DNA of 64,000 bases from NCBI GenBank assembly GCA_021234155.1, contig JAJEKV010000186.1, positions 126,001 through 190,000 of the forward strand, given 5' to 3'. Below the pieces are notes generated by a model. That model worked only from the letters and a program-made list of their open reading frames with translations. It searched no databases and was not told where the DNA came from. The DNA is from Isoetes taiwanensis. Lineage: Eukaryota > Streptophyta > Lycopodiopsida > Isoetales > Isoetaceae. Position numbers and translations under genes: made by a program. The stretch's first letter is position 1. Each line of letters begins with the position of its first letter. Shown piece by piece: positions 54,301-64,000 of the stretch.

Positions 54301-57300
54301 CTCCATTCCTTTGACCTTAGCTAACGTATTTTGTTATAGCCTTATTGTTTTTGCAAGGTTTTTTTTTTAATGTGAAGCTCATTAAAGTTTGTCCCTAGGC
54401 TAATTTGAATGCATTGAATGTCTTCCGAGGGCTGGATCCTTGAGCGGAGGATTCAGCGATTGAATATATAGGGGAACTAAGCCGGGAGGGTGTTCATTAG
54501 CATCTGATCCCCAGGTCGGTGCGTGACAGTCGGCCTCGAGAACGTTTTGGGGGTCCGTCTCACGGGATTTTGGGACTCTCCCCTCTAATGAGGTGGCCAT
54601 TCAAAGTCGCCTTGTTTGACTTGGGGAAGGGTGCCAGTCATGCTTGCCCAACAACGGGCTGCCCGGACCGTTCTAACCCCAACGCTTGGGTCTGGACCTT
54701 ATCCGAAAATTTTGGAAATTTTCTCAGTATCTTTGGTGATGACCATAGAAGACCCATCGGTGACCAAAAACCATAATTTAATTCCATGCCATGCATTAAC
54801 TACGAATTTATAAACCATAAATGCAATAAAATGCATAACTAAAAAAGAGTGTGCATCGAAAAAGGCGAGTCTTTGACCGAGGGGGCAACAAGGCGGTCGG
54901 ACACATTAAAAAATTTTTCACTTGGAAACTATGAAGCAATCTTTCATCAAGGTACAATTGTTTCTGAGAAACAAAACCAGTTCATTACAAGTTAGTTATG
55001 CCATCCATGTCAAATAGCTTTAGGGAGCAGAAAAACCAAAACAAAAACCCTTCTAGAATCTGGCAAGTCACAGGGTTTACGTCCAATGCAATCTTAGACC
55101 AAGTATAAGCGTCCAAATGAGCCAAGGTCAACCCCAAGTACAACGATCCCACAAACTCCATTCCTTTGACCTTAGCTAACCCTTTGACCTAGACCTTCTC
55201 CGAAAATTTTGAAAATTGGGCTGTGTGATGGAGATGGATTAGGAATCCAGCTGGCAAAAAATCAGAATTTATTTTCGTACAATGCATTAATTGCGAATTT
55301 ATGAATGTCTTGCCACTGCAAAAGCGCCCCCCGACTTCTACTTGCCACATCGGGAGGAGGACAGGCCCAAACTCCAGCCTCCGGATCGGTTCCCCTTGCT
55401 CCGTATTCTACTGCGGCTTCTCGGCCAGGTCCCAAGTGCAACAGACCAAGTCTCGGCCCCCAAAACGCAAACCCTTCTAGAACCTGGCAACCCACTGGGT
55501 TTACGTTTTGGAGGCCTTCTCCTTGTCAGATTAGGGCGGGACCTTTGCGTGACTTGACGTGGAGTGGGGGTGTTGATGCTAGAGCACGGACCCTAAAATC
55601 CCCCCGGAAGCTGCTTGCCCCGAATTTCCTCTCCCCAAGGCCGTGGGGACGGACGGGCGACCTCCCCCTCTCAGGAAGCTGCGATTTGACTCTGCCAATG
55701 GACTCGAGCGTCGGCGTTGCCCTAGGGACCAAGTTACGTGGCGAGAAGACCAAAACTTCGCCCCCCCAAAACAAAAACCCTTCTAGAATCATTGGCAAGG
55801 ATGTGGATCGGGGTTTACGTTTGGGAGGCCCTCTCCTTGTCGATTTGGTGGGACCTTGCAACGTATCTTGACATGGAGTGGGGGTGTTGGCCTTGAGCTG
55901 GGACCCTAAACTCCCAGGAAGTTGCTTGCCCGAATTGAGTTCATTACAAGTTAATTATGCCATCCATGTCAAATAGCTTTAGGGGCGTCCCGTTGAACAA
56001 GGGCATTCTCTCTATCCATATGCCTTGATCTTTGAAACACAACCATCATCACAAGCAACCAAATCTACCCCCCCCCCAACCCAGCAGCCTAGTCTTTTTG
56101 CTTTTACGTAATCATTTATCTTCATTCTAGTAGTTATGATGCTTTTACGTAATCATTTATCTTCATTCTAATAGTTATGATGCTTATATTCTCAATGCAA
56201 TCTTAGACCAAGTATAGCTTGGGAAAGGGAGCCAAGGTCAACCCCAAGTACAACGATCCCACAAACTCCATTCCTTTGACCTTAGCTAACCCTTTGACCT
56301 AGACCTTCTCAGAAAATTTGAAAATTGGGGAACGTGTCTTTGGAGATGGGTTAGGAATCGGTGGCAAAAATCAGAATTTATTTTAGGTACAATGCATTAA
56401 TTGCGAATTTATGAATGTCTTGCCCTTTGCCAAAAGCGCCCCGACTTCTACTTGCCACATCGGGGAGGAGGACAGGCCCAAACTCCGCTCCGTCAGTTCC
56501 CCTTGCTCCGTATTCTCGGCTGCGGCTTCTCGGCCAGGTCCCAAGTGCAGCAGACCAAGTCTCGCCCCCAAAGCGCAAACCCTTCTAGAACACGGCAACC
56601 CACGGGGTTTTTACGTTTTGGAGGCCCTCTCCTTGTCGGTCCGAGGCGGGACCTTGCGTGGTGACTTGGCGTGGAGTGGGGGTGTTGGCCTTGAGGCCCC
56701 GGACCCTAAAATCCCGGGCTGCTTGCCCGAATTTCCTCTCCCCAAGGCCACGGGGGCCGGGCCAGGCGACCTCCCTCTCGGAATCGCGATTTGACTACGC
56801 CAATGGACTCGAGCGTCGGCGTTGCCACAGGGACCAAGTTCCGTGGTAGGAAGACCACCCGACCTCAAAAAGCGCCAAAGTAGCTCACTTCCATCACACT
56901 CGTAGTTCAATTGGCCTGGGATGTGGATGGGCGGGATATCTTGACGTGGAATGGAGTGGGGGTGAGTGTTTCTTTCTTGGGACCCAAAACTCGACCTTGT
57001 AACTTGCTCCCTAGGGTAATTCGCCAAGGACGATTTGCCATCCATGTCAAATTGCCTTTAGGGACCTCCCGGTGCGAGCGACAAACAAGGGCGGTTTCTA
57101 CAAATCCAGCCCCCTTGATCGGTTTGACAAGTTCACAACCATCATCACAATCTTTTGGGCCTTCAGAAAGGGCCCCCCGGAGGATCAGCGGTGGGACTAG
57201 GCAGGGCTTTTGGTCATTAGCGTCATTTATCTTCATTCTAGTAGTTATGATGCTTTGCCTCGGGAATTTTTGGATCCATTCTTGGGTTAGGACTCTATAT

Positions 57301-60300
57301 TCTTGTGAGGGATCTTAGACCAGGTCGGCCTCGTTTGACTTGGGAAAGGGTCAACCCCGGTGCCTGTGAGCGGGCTGCCCTCCATTCTTTGATCTAAGCT
57401 AACCCTTTGACCTAGACCTTCTCAGAAAATTTGAAAATTGGGGTGTGTCTTTGGAGATGGATTAGGAATCAGGTGGCAAAAATCAGAATTTATTTTAGTT
57501 ACAATGCATTAATTGCGAATTTATGAATGTCTTGCCCTTTGCAAAGCGCCCCCGACTTCTACTTGCCACATCGGGGAGGAGGACAGGCCCAAACTCCGCT
57601 CCGTCGGTTCCCTTGCTCGTATTCTCGGCTGCGGCTTCTCGGCCCGGTCCCAAATTGCCTTGGACCAAGTCTCGGCCCCCAAAGCGCAAACCCTTCTAGA
57701 ACACGGCAGCCCACGGGGTTTACGTTTTGGAGGCCCTCTCCTGTCGGTCGGTGGGGACCTTGTAGGTGACTTGGCGTGGAGTGGGGGTGTTGGCCTTGAG
57801 CACGGACCCTAAAATCCCGGGAAGGCTGCTTGCCCGAATTTCCTCTCCCCAAGGCCACAGGGGCCGGCCGGGCGACCTCCCCTCTCGAGGAATCGCGATT
57901 TGGCTACGCCAATGGACTCGAGCGTCGACGTTGCCACGGGGACCAAGTTAGTGTGGCGAAGACCACCCGACCTCAAAGCCAAAGTAGCTCACTTCCATCA
58001 CACTTTCGTAGTCAATTGGCCTAGGATGTGGATCGGGGGGATCTTGTCGTGGGGCGTGAGTGTTTCTTTCTTTTGCAAAACCGACCTTGTAACTTGCTCC
58101 CTAGGGTAATTTTCGCCATTCGGACGATTTGGCGGGTCGATTTGCCATTAGAACCTCCCAGGTGCGGCGACAAGACAACTGCCCGGTTTCTACAAGGCCC
58201 GGAGCCTCGGGGGCCCAGCGGTTTGACAAGTTCTCGGGACCCGATCGGAATCTTTTGGGCCTTCGAAGAGGGGCCCTGAGCGGAGGATCAGCGGTGGGAT
58301 AGGGGAGGCAGGCTCTCGGGAGGGTGGTCATTAAGCGTCTGACCCGAGGGGGGCGCCGGGAAGAGGCTGCCTCGGGAACTTTTGGATCCAGCCTCTTGGG
58401 GTGGGACTCTCCCCTCTTGTGAGGGATCACGCAAGGTCTGGCCTCGTTTGACTTGGGGAAGGGTGCGGCTCGGTTGCCACAGCGGGCTGCCCCGGCCGGA
58501 TTCTAATGCTAACCCTTTGACCTAGACCTTCTCAGAAAATTTGAAAATTGGGGCTGTGTCTTTGGAAATGGATTAGGATTCAGGTGGCAAAAAAAATCAG
58601 AATTTATTTTTCGTACAATGCATTAATTGCGGAATTTATGAATGTCTTGCCTTTGCCAAAGCCCCCAGACTTCTACTTGCCACATCGGGGAGGAGGGGAC
58701 GGGCCCAAACTCCGCTCCGTCGGTTCCCCTTGCTCCGTATTACCGGCTGCGGCTTCTCGGCCAGGTCCCAAGTGCAGCAGACCAAGTCCGGCCCCCAAAG
58801 CGCCAAACCCTTCTAGAACACGGCAACCCACGGGGTTTTCGTTTTGGAGGCCCTCTCCTTGTCCGGTCGAGGCGGGACCTTGCGTGACTTGGCGTGGAGT
58901 GGGGGTGTTGGGCCTTGAGCCGCACGGACCCTAAAATCCGGGGGCTGCTTGCCCCGAATTTCCTCTCCCCAAGGCCCACGGGGCCGGACGGGCGACCTCC
59001 CTCTCGAGGAATCGCGATTTGGCTACGCCAATGGACTCGAGCGTCGGCGTTGCCACGGGGACCAAGTTCCGTGGCGGGAAGACCACCCGACCTCAAGAAG
59101 CGCCAAAGTAGCTCACTTCCATCACACTCGTAGTCAATTGGCCTAGGATGTGGATGCGGGATCTTGTCGTGGGGCGTGAGTGTTTCTTTCTTTTGCAAAA
59201 CCGACCTTGTAACTTGCTCCCTAGGGGTAATTTAGCCATTAGGACGATTTGGCGGGGTCGATTTGCCATTAGGAGCCTCCCGGTGCGAGCGACAAAACAC
59301 TGCCCGGTTTCTACAAAGTAGACCTCGGGGCGCCCAGCGGTTTGACAAGTTCTCGGGACGATCTGGAATCTTTTGGGCCTTCAGAAGAGGGGGCCCTGAG
59401 CGGAGGATCAGCGGTTGGGATAGGGGCAGGGCTCGGGAGGGGTGGTCATTAAGCGTGCGACCCAGGGGCTTGCCGGGGAAAAGGCTGCCTCGGGAACTTT
59501 TTTGGATCCCGCCTCTTGGGGTGGGACTCTCCCCTCTTGTGAGGGATCCTGCAAGGTCTGGCCTCGTTTGACTTGGGGAAGGGTGCCGGCTTCGGTTGCC
59601 CAGCGGGCTGCCCGGCCGTTCTAATGCTAACCCTTTGACCTAGACCTTCTCAGAAAATTTTGAAAATTGGGTTGTGTGCTGGAAATGGATTAGGATTCGG
59701 TGGCAAAAAAATCGGAATTTATTTTCGTACAATGCATTAATTGCGAATTTATGAATGTCTTGCCTTTGCAAGCGCCCCAGACTTCTACTTGCCACATCGG
59801 GAGGAGGACAGGCCCAAACTCCGCTCGTCGGTTCCCCTTGCTCCGTATTCTCGGCTGCGGCTTCTCGGCAGGTCCCAAGTGCAACAGACCAAGTCTCGGC
59901 CCCCAAAGCGCCAAACCCTTCTAGAACACGGCAACCCACGGGGTTTCGTTTTGGAGGCCCTCTCCTTGTCGGTGGGGCGGGGACCTTTTGCGTGACTTGG
60001 CGTGGAGTGGGGGTGTTGGCCTTGAGCCGGGACCCTAAAATCCCGGCTGCTTGCCCCGAATTTCCTCTCCCCAAGGCCACGGGGGCCGGAATGAGGCGAC
60101 CTCCCTCTCAGGAATCGCGATTTGGCTCTGCCAATGGACTCGAGCGTCGGCGTTGCCCACGGGGACCAAGTTAAGGTGGCGGAAGACCACCCGACCTCAA
60201 GAAGCGCCAAAGTAGCTCACTTCCATCACACTTTCGTAGTCAATTGGCCTAGGATGTGGATGCGGGATCTTGTCGTGGAGGCGTGAGTGTTTCTTTCTTT

Positions 60301-63300
60301 TGCAAAACCGACCTTGTAACTTGCTCCCTAGGGTAATTTAGCCATTCGGACGATTTGGCGGGGTCGATTTGCCATTAGGAACCTCCCGGTGCCCGAGCGA
60401 CAAGACAACTGCCCGGTTTCTACAAAGGCCGACCCTCGGGGCGCCCAGCGGTTTGACAAGTTCTCGGACCCGATCTGGAATCTTTTGGGCCTTCCGAAGA
60501 GGGCCCTGAGCGGAGGATCAGCGGTGGGATAGAGGCAGGGCTCGGGGAGGGTGGTCATTAGCGTCACGGCCCAGGGGGGCGGCCGCGGGAAGGGCTGCCT
60601 CGGGAACTTTTGGATCCGCCTCTTGGGGTCAGGACTCTCCCCTCTTGTGAGGGATCCTGCAAGGTCTGGCCTCGTTTGACTTGGGGAAGGGTGCCGGCTC
60701 GGTTGCCACAGCGGGCTGCCCGGCCGTTCTAATGCTAACCCTTTGACCTAGACCTTCTCAGAAAATTTGAAAATTTGGGCTGTGTCTTTGGAGATGGATT
60801 AGGATTCCGGTGGCAAAAAATCAGAATTTATTTTAGGTACAATGCATTAATTGCGAATTTATGAATGTCTTGCCAGCTGCAAAAGCGCCCCAGACTTCTA
60901 CTTGCCACATCGGAGGGAGGACAGGCCCAAACTCCGCTCCGTCAGTTCCCCTTGCTCGTATTCTCGGCTGCGGCTTCGGCGAGGTCCCAAGTGCAGCAGA
61001 CCAAGTCTCGGCCCCCAAAGCGCCAAACCCTTCTAGAACACGGCAACCCACGGGGTTTACGTTTTGGAGGCCCTCTCCTTGTCGGTTGGGCGGGACCTTG
61101 CGTGACTTGGCGTGGAGTGGGGGTGTTGGCCTTGAGCCGCGGACCCTAAAATCCCAGGGGCTGCTTGCCCCGAATTTCCTCTCCCCAAGGCCACAGGGGC
61201 CGGGCGGGCGACCTCCCCTCAGGAATCGCGATTTGGCTCGCCAATGGACTCGAGCGTCGGCGTTGCCACGGGGACCAAGTTAGTGGCGGAAGACCACCCG
61301 ACCTCAAAAGCGCCAAAGTAGCTCACTTCCATCACACTTTCGTAGTCAATTGGCCTAGGATGTGGATGCGGGATCTTGTCGTGGAGGGCGTGAGTGTTTC
61401 TTTCTTTTGCAAAACCGACCTTGTAACTTGCTCCCTAGGGTAATTTAGCCATTAGGGACGATTTGGCGGTCGATTTGCCATTAGGAGCCTCCCGGTGCGA
61501 GCGACAAGACAACTGCGGTTTCTACAAAGGCGACCTCGGGGGCCCAGCGGTTTGACAAGTTCTCCGGGCCGATCACGGAATCTTTTGGGCCTTCAGAGAA
61601 GGGGCCTGAGCGGAGGATCAGCGGTGGGATAGGGGCAGGGGCTCCCGGGGAGGTGGTCATTAAGCGTCGACCCAGGGGGGCTGCCGGGAAAGGGCTGCCT
61701 CGGGGAACTTTTTGGATCCGCCTCTTGGGGTGGGACTCTCCCCTCTTGTGAGGGATCCCTGCAAGGTCTGGCCTCGTTTGACTTGGGGAAGGGTGCATTT
61801 CGGTTGCCACGCAGCGGGCTGCCCGGCCGTTCTAATGCTAACCCTTTGACCTAGACCTTCTCGAAAATTTGAAAATTGGGCTGTGTCTTTGGAAATGGAT
61901 TAGGATTCGGTGGCAAAAAATCAGAATTTATTTTCGTACAATGCATTAATTGCGAATTTATGAATGTCTTGCCTTTGCAAAAGCGCCCCCGACTTCTACT
62001 TGCCACGCCGGAGGAGGACAGGCCCAAACTCGCTCCGTCGGTTCCCCTTGCTCGTATTCGGCTGCGGCTTCGGCCGGGTCCCAAGTGCAGCGAGACCAAG
62101 TCACCGGCCCCCAAAGCGCCAAACCCTTCTAGAACACGGCAGCCCACGGGGTTTACGTTTTGGAGGCCCTCTCCTTGTCGGTTCGGGCGGGACCTTGCTG
62201 CGCCCGTGACTTGGCGTGGAGTGGGGGTGTTGGCCTTGAGCGTGACACGGACCCTAAAATCCCGGAAAGCTGCTTGCCCGAATTTCCTCTCCCAAGGCCA
62301 CGGGGCGGACCAGGCGACCTCCCCTCTCGGAATGCGATTTGGCTCTGCCAATGGACTCGAGCGTCGGCGTTGCCACGGGGACCAAGTTTCCGTGGCGAAG
62401 ACCACCCGACCTCCAAGAAGCGCCAAAGTAGCTCACTTCCATCACACTTTCGTAGTCAATTGGCCTAGGATGTGGATGCGGGGATCTTGTCGTGGAGGCG
62501 TGAGTGTTTCTTTCTTTTTGCAAAACCGACCTTGTAACTTGCTCCCTAGGGTAATTTCGCCATTAGGACGATTTGGCGAGGGTCGATTTGCCATTAGGAG
62601 CCTCCCGGTGCCCGAGCGAGCGACAAGACAACTGCGGTTTCTACAAGGTAGACCTCCGGGGGGCCCAGCGGTTTGACAAGTTCTCTCGGGCCGATCTGGA
62701 ATCTTTTGGGCCTTCGAAGAGGGGCCCTGAGCGGAGGATCAGCGGTGGGATAGGGGAACAGGGCTCGGGAGGGTGGTCATTAAGCGTGCCGCCCCAGGGG
62801 GCTTCATTTGCCGGGGAAAGGGCTGCCTGGGGAACTTTTGGATCCGCCTCTTGGGGTCAGGACTCTCCCCTCTTGTGAGGGATCCTGCAAGGTCTGGCCT
62901 CGTTTGACTTGGGGAAGGGTGCGGCTTCGGTTGCCACCAGCGGGCTGCCAAACTCCGTTCTAATGCTAACCCTTTGACCTAGACCTTCTCGAAAATTTTG
63001 AAAAATTGGGCTGTGTCTTTGGAAATGGATTAGGATTCCGGTGGCAAAAATCAAATTTATTTTGGTACAATGCATTAATTGCGAATTTATGAATGTCTTG
63101 CCACCAAAAGCCCCAGGCTTCTACTTGCCACATCGGGAGGAGGACAGGCCCAAACTCGCTCCGTCGGTTCCCCTTGCTCCGTATTCGGCTGCGGCTTCTC
63201 GGCCAGGTCCCAAGTGCAGCAGACCAAGTCTCGGCCCCCAAAGCGCCAAACCCTTCTAGAACACGGCAACCCACGGGGTTTACGTTTTGGAGGCCCTCTC

Positions 63301-64000
63301 CTTGTCGGTCGGGCGGGACCTTGCTTGCAGGTGACTTGGCGTGGAGTGGGGGTGTTGGCCTTGAGCCACGGACCCTAAAATCCCGGGAAGGCTGCTTGCC
63401 CGAATTTCCTCTCCCCAAGGCCACGGGGGCCGGACTGAGGCGACCTCCCTCTCAGGAATCGTGATTTGGCTCTACGCCAATGGACCGAGCGTCGGCGTTG
63501 CCACGGGGACCAAGTTCCGTGGTGGCGAAGACCACCCGACCTCAAGAAGCGCCAAAGTAGCTCACTTCCATCACACTCGTAGTCAATTGGCCTAGGATGT
63601 GGATCGCGGGGATCTCTTGTCGTGTGGGCGTGAGTGTTTCTTTCTTTTTGCAAAACCGACCTTGTAACTTGCTCCCTAGGGTAATTTAAGCATTTAGGAC
63701 GATTTGGCGGGGTCGATTTGCCATTCGGAGCCTCCCGGTGCGAGCGACAAGAACCTCTTGCGGTTTCTACAAGGCCGACCTCCGGGGCGCCCAGCGGTTT
63801 GACAAGTTCTCGGACCCCGTCTGGAATCTTTTGGGCCTTCGAAGAGGGGCCCTGAGCGGAGGATCAGCGGTCGGATGGGGAGGCCGGGCTCAGGGCTCAG
63901 GGGGTGGTCATTGGCGTGCAGCCCAGGGGGGGCCCGGCTGCCGAGGAAGAGGCTGCCTCGGGGAACTTTTTTTGGATCCGCCTCTTGGGGTCGGGACTCT
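54300..64000. repeat. Tandem satellite, unit about 1.11 kb, at least eight copies
   Basis: The anchor AATGCATTAATTGCGAATTT recurs at about 55281, 56391, 57503, 58617, 59731, 60841, 61940 and 63069, giving periods of 1110, 1112, 1114, 1114, 1110, 1099 and 1129 bp. A partial unit precedes the first (54430-54780), and the last is cut by the window end. Units share blocks such as AAAGTAGCTCACTTCCATCA, CGACCTTGTAACTTGCTCCC and GGATCAGCGGTGGGATAGG. The first two units are the most diverged, each with stretches absent in the rest (about 54780-55240 and 55930-56190). The six later ones are near-identical apart from small indels at C-G-rich words. The unit has no consistent open frame and no rRNA or tRNA signature. 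Confidence 0.95.

Noticed and set aside
55262-63653. Many overlapping ORFs of 60-266 codons on both strands in the satellite
   Set aside because: No frame is conserved from unit to unit; small indels shift it each time, so no protein is likely.
54300-64000. Ribosomal RNA genes in the tandem array
   Set aside because: No conserved 5S, 18S, 5.8S or 25S sequence words are seen in the unit.

Overview
The window looks like repeat-dominated nuclear DNA of a land plant. The evidence is plant-type Ty1/copia and Ty3/gypsy LTR retrotransposons, a CACTA-type end, a family-1 UDP-glycosyltransferase (PSPG box), GT-AG introns and a histone H3-like remnant. The species cannot be named from sequence alone; a fern-like, intron-rich transposon landscape is only a weak guess. 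I see no bacterial, organellar or rRNA genes. Nearly every coding stretch is transposon-derived or decayed. The only multi-exon model that stays fully open is a predicted 325-aa protein at 48460-49929 (minus), inside a CACTA-like element.

Layout. (1) Positions 84-29833 are a three-level nest. A copia element on the minus strand (89-29828, target duplication AATAA) was cut in pol by a gypsy element on the plus strand (2661-26306, duplication TTCAT). The gypsy integrase was then cut by a 12.5-kb terminal-inverted-repeat DNA transposon (9009-21520, duplication TCCA). At each of these three junctions I can read both the flanking duplication and the host coding sequence resuming on the far side. 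(2) 29834-37269 holds a TATA box with a broken histone H3-like gene, then decayed sequence ending in a polypurine tract and a 1.5-kb LTR whose partner is missing. (3) 37270-46123 is a mosaic: TTAGAC arrays, a duplicated 0.35-kb block, a broken UDP-glycosyltransferase, an array of a 16-bp palindrome, and two further ends of the same DNA-transposon family. (4) 46124-50391 is a copia RT fragment interrupted by a CACTA-like element with its own spliced gene. (5) 50521-54050 holds a degenerate kinase-like pseudogene, a possible MITE, four tRNA-like repeats and an 0.8-kb purine tract. (6) 54300-64000 is a tandem satellite with a unit of about 1.11 kb that runs off the window.

The most interesting system is the DNA transposon at 9009-21520. 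It has ends starting AGCACA(A/C)TATAGTGG, a 4-bp target duplication and two convergent gene sets. One (plus) includes an FCP1/SCP-like HAD phosphatase domain whose nucleophile Asp reads Glu. The other (minus) is a multi-exon DDE-like transposase with a Cys-rich motif and the motifs SDG...F-K and HGKGEHDG. Between them lies a minisatellite dense in CACGTG-type motifs. A second, broken copy at about 43953-46123 shares the end sequence, one exon and its splice donor, so this is a family. I cannot assign it to a named superfamily.
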